Shown one piece after another: positions 26,389-34,796 of a stretch of DNA of 64,000 bases. A program made the translations under genes and the position numbers. Each line of letters starts with the position of its first letter. The first letter of the stretch is position 1. Source of the DNA: JACRCG01 sp964524835 (lineage in GTDB: Bacteria; Desulfobacterota; Desulfuromonadia; Geobacterales; Pseudopelobacteraceae); NCBI GenBank assembly GCA_964524835.1, contig CAZGEG010000022.1, positions 17,048 to 81,047 of the forward strand, in the 5' to 3' direction. The notes under the pieces were generated by a model. It did no database searches and had not been told where the DNA came from. It saw only the letters and a program-made list of their open reading frames with translations.

Positions 26389-27227
26389 ATATCCAGCGAA
26401 AACCGGAATGGCTGCGAAAAAAAGTAAATCCGGGCGATCAGAGCGAGATGCGGCAGCTGCTGGGTGAACTGCGGCTGAATACCGTCTGCCAGCAGGCGCT
26501 CTGCCCGAACATCTCGGAGTGCTTTGCCTGCGGCCAGGCCACCTTCCTGATCCTGGGGAGGAACTGCACCCGCCTCTGCTCCTTCTGCAACGTCGAGAAA
26601 GCAGCGCCGATGCCGGTCGATGGCGATGAGCCGGCACGGGTGGCCGAGGCGGTGTCCCGCCTGAAGCTCTCCCACGTGGTGGTTACCAGTCCGACCCGCG
26701 ACGATCTGCCGGACGGCGGGGCGGAGATCTATGCCGCCACGGTGGCCGCCATCCGCTCCACTTCCCCGGCAACGCGGATCGAGCTGCTGATTCCCGATTT
26801 TCAGGGTGCCGTGTCGAGTCTGGAGTTGGTTGTCGCCTCCCGCCCGGATATCATCGCCCACAACGTCGAGACGGTGCCGCGGCTGTACGAAATCCGCTCC
26901 GGCGCCGATTACCGCCGTTCGCTGGAGGTGCTGCGAAGTTGCGCCGCGCTGGCACCGGACATTCGCACCAAGTCAGGGATCATGCTGGGGATGGGGGAAC
27001 TGGCAGAGGAAATCGTACAGGTATTCAGGGATCTGCGGGAAGTCGGCTGCTCTTATCTCAGCATCGGCCAGTATCTTGCCCCCAGCCGCCGCCATTACCC
27101 GGTGCAGGAGTATGTTCCTCCGGAGCTGTTCGAATCGCTGCGGCTCCGGGCGGTGGAGATGGGGTTCAGCCACGTGGAGAGCGGCCCGTATGTGAGGAGC
27201 TCGTACCATGCGGGGAAGTATGCGTGA
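26385..27227 (+). CDS. lipA: Lipoyl synthase
   Basis: A 280-residue radical-SAM enzyme that inserts two sulfurs into protein-bound octanoate. The auxiliary cluster cysteines are in CQQALCPNISEC, the radical-SAM cluster is in CTRLCSFC, and the C-terminal RSSY serine ligand is in YVRSSYHAGKYA. It starts with GTG overlapping the lipM stop. Together with LipM it would lipoylate GcvH. Confidence 0.97.
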   Translation: MNIQRKPEWLRKKVNPGDQSEMRQLLGELRLNTVCQQALCPNISECFACGQATFLILGRNCTRLCSFCNVEKAAPMPVDGDEPARVAEAVSRLKLSHVVVTSPTRDDLPDGGAEIYAATVAAIRSTSPATRIELLIPDFQGAVSSLELVVASRPDIIAHNVETVPRLYEIRSGADYRRSLEVLRSCAALAPDIRTKSGIMLGMGELAEEIVQVFRDLREVGCSYLSIGQYLAPSRRHYPVQEYVPPELFESLRLRAVEMGFSHVESGPYVRSSYHAGKYA

Positions 27228-27260
27228 TGTTCCACTTTTCAGTACTACGTAGAAAAGAGT

Positions 27261-27287
27261 TTGAAATGGATAGACTAAAGGTATAAA
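27261..27287 (+). promoter_or_regulatory. Possible promoter of the BrnTA module
   Basis: TTGAAA (27261-27266) and TATAAA (27282-27287), with a short 15-base spacer. An 8-bp palindrome CTACGTAG lies just upstream at 27245-27252. Weak support. Confidence 0.35.
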
Positions 27288-27296
27288 ATCCACACC

Positions 27297-27557
27297 ATGA
27301 AATTTGAATACGATTCTGAAAAAAGCGACAGCAACAAAGAGAAACACGGAATCGATTTCAGTGACGCTCAGGCGCTCTGGCGTGACTCCGATTTCATCCA
27401 GATTCCGTCTATATCCGCCGATGAACCAAGGTTTCTGGTTATTGGCAAAATAGGCGGCAAACATTGGTCAGGGGTTATAACGTATCGTGGTGACAGCGTC
27501 AGAATAATCTCGGTGCGGCGCTCAAGAAAAGAGGAGATCGATATATATGAAGGCTAA
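27297..27557 (+). CDS. brnT: BrnT-family toxin (DUF497)
   Basis: 86 residues with the DUF497/BrnT pattern: FEYDSEKSDSNKEKHGIDF, then VIGKIGGKHWSGVITYRGDSVRIISVRRSRKEE. BrnT is a ribonuclease toxin with a RelE-like fold. Toxin before antitoxin is the normal BrnTA order. The end overlaps the antitoxin start by 11 bp. Second toxin-antitoxin module within 2.5 kb. Confidence 0.88.
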   Translation: MKFEYDSEKSDSNKEKHGIDFSDAQALWRDSDFIQIPSISADEPRFLVIGKIGGKHWSGVITYRGDSVRIISVRRSRKEEIDIYEG

Positions 27558-27771
27558 AGAGTTTGATAAAAAATTTGATGACGGTGAGGATATTTCCATC
27601 TATCTCGATGTCTCAAAGGCCCATCGTCCCGAGCAGGAGCAAAAGAGAGTGAACGTGGATTTCCCATTGTGGATGATCCACCAGTTGGATAAAGAGGCGA
27701 AGCGCCTTGGAGTGCCGCGGCAGTCTATAATTAAGGTCTGGGTGTCCGAAAGGCTCAAGAAAGCGGCCTGA
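27547..27771 (+). CDS. brnA: BrnA-family antitoxin
   Basis: 74 residues. The C-terminal ribbon-helix-helix (RVNVDFPLWMIHQLDKEAKR then GVPRQSIIKVWVSERLK) is the DNA-binding part expected of BrnA, which neutralises BrnT and represses the operon. Overlap with brnT supports co-translation. Confidence 0.85.
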   Translation: MKAKEFDKKFDDGEDISIYLDVSKAHRPEQEQKRVNVDFPLWMIHQLDKEAKRLGVPRQSIIKVWVSERLKKAA

Positions 27772-27875
27772 TTTCTCACTCATTCGCTTGAAAGTGATGG
27801 CGTGCTACAAAGCGATGAACTACAGAATACCCTTTTGAGGATACCTTGAGGTTCACGTGTAAGGGACATTAATAA

Positions 27876-28286
27876 ATGCAGAAGATACAGCAGTTTTTTT
27901 CCGCAGAGGACAGGTTTGCGCGCCATGCCGGTATCGAGCTTGTTGATGTCGGGCTCGGGTGGGCAAAGGCCAGCATGAAGATCGAGCCGTTCCACTTCAA
28001 CGGGGCCAAGACGGTTCATGGCGGCGCCATTTTTACCCTGGCCGATTTCGCCTTTGCCGTCGCCTCAAACTCTCACGGAAACCTGGCCATGGGCATTAAT
28101 GCCAGTGTATCCTATGTAAAAGCCGCCATTGAGGGGACGCTTTATGCGGAAGCTACGGAACAGTCGAAGGGGCATAAGCTGGCATCGTACTCGGTAACCA
28201 TCACCGATGATGCCGGTGATGTCGTGGCCATCTTCCAGGGGATGGTCTACCGGAAAAAGGAGTCAATCATTCCGGCAGTCACCTAG
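27876..28286 (+). CDS. PaaI-type hotdog-fold thioesterase
   Basis: 136 residues with the hotdog signature VHGGAIFTLADFAFAVASNS, where the family places its catalytic aspartate. It probably cleaves acyl- or aryl-CoA thioesters; the substrate is unknown. Its last four bases overlap the end of the convergent nucleotidyltransferase gene. Confidence 0.85.
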   Translation: MQKIQQFFSAEDRFARHAGIELVDVGLGWAKASMKIEPFHFNGAKTVHGGAIFTLADFAFAVASNSHGNLAMGINASVSYVKAAIEGTLYAEATEQSKGHKLASYSVTITDDAGDVVAIFQGMVYRKKESIIPAVT

Positions 28287-29485
28287 CCGGTGACTCCCCT
28301 CAACATGGCAACCCGCTTCTGCAGGATAAACGCCGGCCGGTTACCGATCGGCATATTCTCCAGCTTCTCCTGGTCAATCCCCAGCTCCCTCGTACTCATC
28401 AACGCAACCCGGACAGCATCTTCCCACCCCGCCATCGAAAGTCCTCCCGGTTTGTCTGCGGCGGCAACCAGCGGCAGTATATCAACGATGCCCCCCTTGA
28501 TCGCCTGATCCGCCATGGCGAGCTTCGTGGAATCCCGCAGCCCGTCCCAGGTGTTGGCCTTGCCATGCAGGGAGCTGACCGAGGCCAGGGCCCTCCGGTA
28601 CAGTGACGGCAGACGGAGCCGGTTGCAGAACTCTACCGCCATGGCAAAGCCGGAGGTGTCGTGGCCATGGTGTTTGGGGTAGAGCGCCGGATTGGTGGCC
28701 AGCTTGCCGAGATCGTGGAAGAACCCGCAGAAACGGGGCAGCGGGTCCGGGCTTGCAGCCGCTACCCGCTGCAGCACCTGGATGGAATGGGTACACAGAT
28801 CCCCTTCCGGGTGGTGCTGAAGCGGTCCGGCAGGGACCTGCGGCATCCGGAAAAGTTCCGGGAGAAATTGTTCCCCGACGTTGAACTCGATCATCTGCTG
28901 AAAGAAACGTTCCGGTGTCTTCAGTACCAGCGCTTTCAGCATCTCGCCGCTGAAGCGCTCGGTCGGCATGGTGCCGATAGCTTCCGGCCACTTCTCTCTC
29001 CGGATCAGCGCCGCTGTCTCCGGCGTCATGCGCCAGCCGTCGGCCTCGAAGCGGAAAGCGCGAAAGAGACGCAGCGGATCACTCCTGAAGGTCTCTTCAC
29101 TGCATGCCCTGAGAATCCCCAGCCTCAAATCTTCTTCACCTCCCAAAGGGTCGATCCGTACTCCGGATACATCCATCGCTATGGCGTTGATCGTGAAGTC
29201 GCGCCGGAGCAGGTCATCTCCCAGAGCGTCCCTGCTTTCGATGCGGGTGGCCTCAATTTTGCCGAATTCGGGGTGATGTTTGAAATAGATCGTGGCGCCG
29301 CTGGTCGCCTCCACCAGTCGGAAGCCGTGCGCAGAGAGTTCTGCACCGGAAAGGGAGGTCACCAGATCGATGTCCCGGCTCTCCCTCTCCAGCAGCATAT
29401 CGCGTACCGTGCCGCCGACGAGGAAAAGTCGGTCGTGGCAGGATATGGGGAAGAGGCTTTTTAGAAAGGGAAGGATGTCGGTCAC
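28283..29485 (-). CDS. CCA-adding-type tRNA nucleotidyltransferase with HD domain
   Basis: A 400-residue class II nucleotidyltransferase. The head domain has LVGGTVRDMLL and the metal-binding DIDLV. RRDFTINAIAMD and DPLRLFRAFRF are the standard neck motifs. A C-terminal HD domain contains FHDLGK. It could be a full CCA-adding enzyme, or one of the split CC-adding/A-adding enzymes known in some bacteria; sequence alone does not tell. GTG start, about 9 bp after the glycosylase gene, same strand. Confidence 0.88.
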   Translation of the reverse strand: MTDILPFLKSLFPISCHDRLFLVGGTVRDMLLERESRDIDLVTSLSGAELSAHGFRLVEATSGATIYFKHHPEFGKIEATRIESRDALGDDLLRRDFTINAIAMDVSGVRIDPLGGEEDLRLGILRACSEETFRSDPLRLFRAFRFEADGWRMTPETAALIRREKWPEAIGTMPTERFSGEMLKALVLKTPERFFQQMIEFNVGEQFLPELFRMPQVPAGPLQHHPEGDLCTHSIQVLQRVAAASPDPLPRFCGFFHDLGKLATNPALYPKHHGHDTSGFAMAVEFCNRLRLPSLYRRALASVSSLHGKANTWDGLRDSTKLAMADQAIKGGIVDILPLVAAADKPGGLSMAGWEDAVRVALMSTRELGIDQEKLENMPIGNRPAFILQKRVAMLRGVTG

Positions 29486-29494
29486 GGCAGTATT

Positions 29495-30277
29495 CTACTT
29501 GTTCCTGCTTTTGTTCGGAACCGGCAGTTTGAGGAGCTGCAGCACCTGGATCATGTCGTCCCAGACGCTCCAGAATGAATCGGAATTGCCGCCGGTGCGG
29601 AGCAGGTAGGACGGGTGATAGGTCGGCATGAGCGGAATCCCGTGGAAATCGTGGAACTTGCCGCGCAGCTTCGAGATCGGCACTTTCGTCTGCAGCAGGG
29701 CCTGGGCGGCGGAACTGCCGAGCGCCACGATGACTTCCGGTCTGACCGACTGGAGCTGCCGCAGCAGGAACGGAGAACAGGTGCTGACCTCATCGGCTTC
29801 GGGGGGCCGGTTCTGCGGAGGCCGGCACTTGACCACGTTGCAGATGTACACTTCCTCGCGTTTCAGCTCCATTGCGGCGATGATGCGGTTCAGCATTTTG
29901 CCGGCATCACCGACAAACGGCTCTCCCTGCGCATCCTCATCGGCTCCCGGCCCTTCGCCGACAAAAACGAGCCTCGCTTTGGGATTCCCGACGCCGAATA
30001 CCAGGTTTTTCCTGGTGGCTCCCAGTTTGCAGCGTTGACAGTCACCCAGATTCTTCCTGATCTGCTCGAGGGTTTCATGTTTATCCGGAGCGTGCGGTTG
30101 GATATTCATCGCGTCCTTTTCGGTTTGCTCCGGTGCAGCGCTTAGTCGCGGAGCTGTATAAGCTTCAGTCACTGTCATCAGTTCCGCCGGGATACCGTCC
30201 ACTCCGCTTTCCTGAAGATCCTGCAGGTAGGCAGTGAGCGATGCGGCCAGGTGGGATGGGACGGAATGTGTGTTCAC
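29495..30277 (-). CDS. Family 4 uracil-DNA glycosylase (iron-sulfur)
   Basis: 260 residues. After about 85 variable residues comes the family 4 core: CQRCKLG with the first two cluster cysteines, VFVGEGPGADEDAQGEPFVG (active-site loop), CNVVKCRPPQNRPP and MPTYHPSYLLR. Four cysteines should bind a [4Fe-4S] cluster. It removes uracil from DNA at the start of base excision repair. GTG start after GGAG. Probably in an operon with the downstream nucleotidyltransferase; divergent from the phospholipase gene. Confidence 0.92.
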   Translation of the reverse strand: MNTHSVPSHLAASLTAYLQDLQESGVDGIPAELMTVTEAYTAPRLSAAPEQTEKDAMNIQPHAPDKHETLEQIRKNLGDCQRCKLGATRKNLVFGVGNPKARLVFVGEGPGADEDAQGEPFVGDAGKMLNRIIAAMELKREEVYICNVVKCRPPQNRPPEADEVSTCSPFLLRQLQSVRPEVIVALGSSAAQALLQTKVPISKLRGKFHDFHGIPLMPTYHPSYLLRTGGNSDSFWSVWDDMIQVLQLLKLPVPNKSRNK

Positions 30278-30322
30278 GGGAACGGCTCCTGCCTGTCAAT
30301 TATGTGTGCAACATGGAAGAAT

Positions 30323-31285
30323 ATGGCGTACAATGCAATGTTCAATCTACCAGTAAGCACCAAGCCTGTCAAAAGAAAGACGTCCATGATATTTCTGTTA
30401 ATAGCCATCGCGGCACTCCTGGTCCCGACCGATGCCATTGCCTGGGGCGGGGGCATTCATATGCAGCTGGGGGTGCAGGTGCTGGCCAATAGTGAGCTGC
30501 TTTCCGGTGATCTTGCCGCGCTCCTGGCGGCCCACCCGAAAGATTTTCTGTATGGCTGCCTCGCTCCCGACATCACGGTCGGCAAAAAGTACACCCATTA
30601 TCTGCTCAACTGTCACCGCTGGGGCATAGGCAAGACTCTGCTGAAAGAGGCCCGAACCGACCATCAGAGGGCTTGCGCCTACGGGTATCTCTGCCATCTG
30701 GCGGCAGATACTGTTGCTCACAATTATTTCGTCCCCTACAAGATCATCCGCTCGTTTGCGGCGATAACCATGAAGCATGCCTATTGGGAGATGCGTTTCG
30801 AGGAGTTCGTTGAAAAGGATATCTGGAGGAAGGCGCATGCAGTCTGCCGTGCCGAACAGAGCGGCAACGATGCTTTACTGCGCAGTGTGCTGACGACGAC
30901 CCTCTTCTCGTTCGGCACCAACAAGCGGATTTTCAATTCGATCATGGTGATGGCACGGATGGACAGGCTGCAAAAGATCATGCAGACCCTTTCCAGCAAG
31001 TCGCAGTACCAACTTTCGGAGGCTGACCGTGATGAATACATGCAATTGTCCGTAGAAGCGATCCTGGATTTTCTGCACAACCCGGAAGATTCAAAGTTCC
31101 TGCGGGTTGACCCTACCGGAGAGAAGGCGTTGGCCGCTGCCGACAGGATTCGCAGAAGCCTGCGGCTTCGCCTGAAGAGTGGTTTCATGTCAAAGGCGGA
31201 AGGGTTTGAAGAGGTCGAGGCGATGCGGAGCACCCTGCGCAAGTCGCTGCACCGGCCGGAGCTGTTGAAGAAGCTGCATGTTTGA
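30323..31285 (+). CDS. Secreted zinc-dependent phospholipase C family protein
   Basis: About 320 residues of the zinc-dependent PLC family. A basic n-region (KPVKRKTS) and hydrophobic core (MIFLLIAIAALLVPTDAIA) form a signal peptide. Cleavage after AIA would leave Trp as the first mature residue, as in Bacillus PLC where the N-terminal Trp binds zinc. Histidines and aspartates fit further ligands (GIHMQLG, APDITVGKKYTHY, GYLCHLAADTVAHNYF). The start is uncertain: ATG 30323 has GGAAGA before it, ATG 30338 and 30386 are also in frame. Likely exported and acting on phospholipids, or only on a related substrate. Confidence 0.82.
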   Translation: MAYNAMFNLPVSTKPVKRKTSMIFLLIAIAALLVPTDAIAWGGGIHMQLGVQVLANSELLSGDLAALLAAHPKDFLYGCLAPDITVGKKYTHYLLNCHRWGIGKTLLKEARTDHQRACAYGYLCHLAADTVAHNYFVPYKIIRSFAAITMKHAYWEMRFEEFVEKDIWRKAHAVCRAEQSGNDALLRSVLTTTLFSFGTNKRIFNSIMVMARMDRLQKIMQTLSSKSQYQLSEADRDEYMQLSVEAILDFLHNPEDSKFLRVDPTGEKALAAADRIRRSLRLRLKSGFMSKAEGFEEVEAMRSTLRKSLHRPELLKKLHV

Positions 31286-31294
31286 TATGGCCGT

Positions 31295-32071
31295 TTAATA
31301 ACACTCCGGCTTGCGGTCGTTGAAACAGGGAATCTGTGCCCGCCAGTCGGTCATGGCCTGCAGGTCAAGCGGCGCAATGATCTCCCCCTCGCTCGCTCCC
31401 GCTTCCCCCAGCAGTTCCCCTTTCGGGTCGATAATCATGCTCATGCCGAAAAAGTCCAGCTTGCCGATCGTTCCGCAGGCGTTGCAGGAGACTACGAAGA
31501 GCTGGTTTTCGATCGCCCGTGCCCGGAGCAGCGTGCGCCAGTGTTCCTGGCGCGGCCTGGGCCACTGGGCCGGCACGCAGATCACCTGGGCTCCTTCGAC
31601 CGCCAGCCGCCGTGTCAGTTCGGGAAAGCGCAGATCGTAACAGATGATGACCCCGATCTTGCCGAGCGAAGTCTCCGCCAGCAGCCATGAATCGCCGCCG
31701 GAAAAAGCCCGGTCCTCACCCAGCAGGGAGAAGAGGTGGATCTTGCGGTAAACCCCGGCCGGCGTGCCGTTGTCGGCAACATAGACCGTATTGAACACCT
31801 TGTCGCCGTTCGGTTCCGGCATGCTGCCGATGATCACGAGCTTCAGTTCCCGTGAAAGTGCCAGCAACTCCTCCACAATCCCCTGCGTACGAAGAGCAAG
31901 CTCATTCAGATTCCTGTAGGAAAAGCCGCTCGACCACATCTCCGGCAGAACAGCGAGGTTGGCCCCCTGTGCCGCAACGCGGGGGAGGGCCTCGCGAACG
32001 TAAGCCAGATTGGCGTCCACATCCCCCTGCTTGACGTTGAACTGTATGGCGGCGGCAAGTATCGAACTCAT
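31295..32071 (-). CDS. Nitrilase-superfamily amidase (Nit2/omega-amidase-like)
   Basis: 258 residues with the Glu-Lys-Cys triad of the carbon-nitrogen hydrolases: Glu in LAVLPEMWSSGF, Lys in VYRKIHLF and Cys in VIICYDLRFPEL. The overall pattern is closest to omega-amidase-type members. GAGGTAAGAGACC precedes the ATG, which is 6 bp after the ftsK stop, so the two are probably co-transcribed. The physiological amide is unknown. Confidence 0.87.
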   Translation of the reverse strand: MSSILAAAIQFNVKQGDVDANLAYVREALPRVAAQGANLAVLPEMWSSGFSYRNLNELALRTQGIVEELLALSRELKLVIIGSMPEPNGDKVFNTVYVADNGTPAGVYRKIHLFSLLGEDRAFSGGDSWLLAETSLGKIGVIICYDLRFPELTRRLAVEGAQVICVPAQWPRPRQEHWRTLLRARAIENQLFVVSCNACGTIGKLDFFGMSMIIDPKGELLGEAGASEGEIIAPLDLQAMTDWRAQIPCFNDRKPECY

Positions 32072-32077
32072 GGTCTC

Positions 32078-34426
32078 TTACCTCGTCAACTGGGAATTCA
32101 GATAGGCATTGATGACATCCATATAAATCTCGCGCGGTTTGCTGGTGCCGTCACTCTGGGCGATCATCCCCTCGCTCTCCATCATTTCGACGATGCGGGC
32201 GGCGCGGTTGTAGCCGATCCGGAGGCGGCGCTGCACCATGGAAATGCTGGCCTGCTTGGTATCCGCAACCAGCCTCAAGGCATCCTCCCAGCGCTCGTCC
32301 TGCACCTCGTCCTCGCTGCTCCCCTTTTCATCGCTGTCCTTCATCTCCAGGATCGACTTCTCATAGACCGGCTTCCCCTGTTTCTTGAGGAAATCCACGA
32401 CGCGCTGCACTTCCGAGTCGGAAACGAATGCGCCGTGAATACGCTGCAGGCGCGAGGTCCCGGGGGGCATGTAGAGCATGTCGCCGGCACCCAGCAGACT
32501 TTCGGCGCCGTTGCAGTCGAGGATGGTGCGCGAATCCACTTTCGACGTCACCTGGAAGGAGATGCGGGACGGCAGGTTGGCCTTGATCAGGCCGGTTATG
32601 ACATCGACAGATGGGCGCTGGGTCGCCAGGATCAGGTGGATGCCGGAGGCGCGGGCCTTCTGGGCCAGGCGGGCGATATGCTCCTCTACCTCGCGCCCTG
32701 CCACCATCATCAGGTCGGCCAGTTCGTCAACAATCACCACTATATAGGGGAGGTGGCTATGCTCCAGTATCACGTCATTGTCAACCATAAAGGGGATCGG
32801 ATCGGCTGCTGCTTCATTGCCCTCCTCGACGAGCTCTTCCAGCTCTTCGATTATTTCCTCATCGGAAGCGGTGCCGTGCTCTTCCTGCTCGAGAAGTTCG
32901 CCGGCCAGTTTCTTGTTGTAGGAATCGATGTTGCGCACACCCTTGTCCGACAGCAACTGATAGCGGCGCTCCATCTCGTTCACCGCCCATTTCAGTGCCA
33001 GCGAGGCCTTCTTCGGTTCGGTCACCACCGGCAGCAGCAGGTGCGGAATCCCCTCGTACATGGAGAACTCCAGCATCTTGGGGTCAACCATGATCATGCG
33101 CACATCCTTGGGGGTGGAGGTGTAGAGCAACGAGAGGATCATGGTGTTGATCGAGACCGACTTGCCGGAACCGGTTGAACCGGCCACCAGCAGATGCGGC
33201 GCCTTGGCGAGGTCGGTAACGACCGGGAGCCCGGCGATATCCTTGCCCAAGGCCAGCGGCAGTTTCATCTTGCTGTGGGAAAAGTGCTCGCAGTTGAAGA
33301 TCTCGCGCAGGAAGACCATGTCGCGGTCCCGGTTGGGAACCTCGATGCCGACCACCCCCTTGCCGGGAATCGGCGCGACGATGCGTATCGACATGGCCTG
33401 CAGCGCCATGGTCAGGTCATCGGTAAGGCCGGCTATGCGGCTGATCTTGATTCCGGGGGCCGGAGAAAATTCATACATCGTGATGACCGGTCCGGGACAG
33501 ATCTCGACGACTTCACCGTCGATGTTGTAATCCTTGAGTTTCTTCTCCAGCAGCCGCGCGTTCATCGTCAGGGCATCACGGTCGAGCGTTTTTTCAGTGG
33601 CTGGCGGGACATCAAGAAGCGAGAAGGGTGGGGTATGAAAATCTCCTTCGGCTTTGATGAATTCAAATGTTTCCTGTACCCCGGCTGTTTTGGCGTCCTC
33701 TTTCTTCTTGTCCTTTTCCTTCTTGATGAGGTTGGGACGAGGCGGAGGAGGCGTCAGCGGCTTGATGACCGGGCCGCTTGCCGCAGCGGCTGCCGGGAGC
33801 CCATCCTGCTTCGCCTTGGCACGACTTTGCTCAGCGCGGTCCTTGGCCCGGCGCTCCTGCCAGGCAGCCCATTTATGCTTGAAGTTCTCCAGCCACCAGC
33901 CGGCAAACAGGATAAAGGAGAATTTTGAAAGGATCATGATCGAGGCGGCCAGCAGCGGCAGAAGCAGGAGCAGCGCGCCGGTGACGCCGACGGTCCCCTT
34001 GAGGGCCCGGGACACGACCACGCCGACCGCTCCGCCGGTTGCCACCTGCTGGCCGAACAGTTCGGTTTTGTCACGGAAAAAGGCGAACAGGGTAGCCAGC
34101 GAGAAGAGCAGTCCGAATGCCGCGGCCAGCTTGTATGAGCGGAGCCGGATTTCCTTGAAGCGGAAGAGGGTGTAGGCCATGTAGAGCAGCGCCATCGGAA
34201 TCAGGTACGAGGCCAGGCCGAAGCTGGTAAAGAACAGGTCGGCAATCTGCGCCCCCAGTCTCCCCCCGAGGTTGTGGATGCTCCCTTCGTTGGAGTAGCT
34301 GTTCCAGGACACATCGGCGGAATTGTAGGTCAGAAACGCGAGCAGGATGAACACGCCGACGGTACCCAGCGCCATCCCCTGCAGCTCCTTGACCAGCTTT
34401 TCTTTTTTTGCATCTTCTATGCTCAT
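32078..34426 (-). CDS. ftsK: DNA translocase FtsK/SpoIIIE
   Basis: A 782-residue double-stranded DNA pump acting at the division septum. Several N-terminal transmembrane helices cover about residues 20-185. A charged linker rich in Lys/Ala/Pro follows, then the motor with Walker A GSTGSGKS and Walker B VVIVDELADLMM. The C-terminal winged helix is VQRRLRIGYNRAARIVEMME, which reads polarity sequences. I chose MSIEDAKKEK at 34426, with AAGGAAG upstream; a 26-residue longer frame runs into the 80-bp repeat. Size is normal. Confidence 0.95.
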   Translation of the reverse strand: MSIEDAKKEKLVKELQGMALGTVGVFILLAFLTYNSADVSWNSYSNEGSIHNLGGRLGAQIADLFFTSFGLASYLIPMALLYMAYTLFRFKEIRLRSYKLAAAFGLLFSLATLFAFFRDKTELFGQQVATGGAVGVVVSRALKGTVGVTGALLLLLPLLAASIMILSKFSFILFAGWWLENFKHKWAAWQERRAKDRAEQSRAKAKQDGLPAAAAASGPVIKPLTPPPPRPNLIKKEKDKKKEDAKTAGVQETFEFIKAEGDFHTPPFSLLDVPPATEKTLDRDALTMNARLLEKKLKDYNIDGEVVEICPGPVITMYEFSPAPGIKISRIAGLTDDLTMALQAMSIRIVAPIPGKGVVGIEVPNRDRDMVFLREIFNCEHFSHSKMKLPLALGKDIAGLPVVTDLAKAPHLLVAGSTGSGKSVSINTMILSLLYTSTPKDVRMIMVDPKMLEFSMYEGIPHLLLPVVTEPKKASLALKWAVNEMERRYQLLSDKGVRNIDSYNKKLAGELLEQEEHGTASDEEIIEELEELVEEGNEAAADPIPFMVDNDVILEHSHLPYIVVIVDELADLMMVAGREVEEHIARLAQKARASGIHLILATQRPSVDVITGLIKANLPSRISFQVTSKVDSRTILDCNGAESLLGAGDMLYMPPGTSRLQRIHGAFVSDSEVQRVVDFLKKQGKPVYEKSILEMKDSDEKGSSEDEVQDERWEDALRLVADTKQASISMVQRRLRIGYNRAARIVEMMESEGMIAQSDGTSKPREIYMDVINAYLNSQLTR

Positions 34427-34796
34427 CGTGTCTGGCTTCCTTAGTAAGTTAGATGTTGTTTTCTGCGTATCTGCGGCAGAGGTTAACTTCGTTAACGCAC
34501 GCACCCTGTTTATCAGGGTTGAATGCGGATAAACGCGGACATATTACCCGTAATCGGAGGGGGGAGGCAAAGGAAAAATGGGGCCTATACTTCTGTCGGC
34601 TTGAGTCTCTGCTGCGCCACACGAATCCGGAAGTATTTTCATCCGGTGCGGAACGGTTTTCATGACGATGATATCGGAAACAGGTTCGATTTGAACCGGA
34701 CAATATTTTAATTTGTTTTTTTAATTTCTTTAATTATACTTGGCGGGACAGTACGTATATTCACTCTTTGTTTCTGCAGAATCACAGGATTGCCTT
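34427..34796. other. 370-bp divergent intergenic region between ftsK and the HDOD gene
   Basis: Contains copy B of the 80-bp repeat next to ftsK, a short inverted repeat GGTTCGATTTGAACC at 34683-34697, and a T/A-rich run (34698-34738) ahead of the HDOD gene that includes TATACT. No protein-coding gene, tRNA or riboswitch could be supported. Confidence 0.6.
34441..34520 (+). repeat. 80-bp dispersed repeat, copy B (upstream of ftsK)
   Basis: Gap-free match to 12351-12430. It contains GTTAACTTCGTTAAC (a 6-bp perfect stem) and ACCCTGTTTATCAGGGT (6-bp stem, 5-base loop). It lies 14 bp upstream of the ftsK ATG, in the opposite orientation to that gene. Confidence 0.8.

Noticed and set aside
34683..34697. 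tRNA T-arm-like GGTTCGATTTGAACC
   Set aside because: No acceptor, D or anticodon stems around it; only a short inverted repeat.
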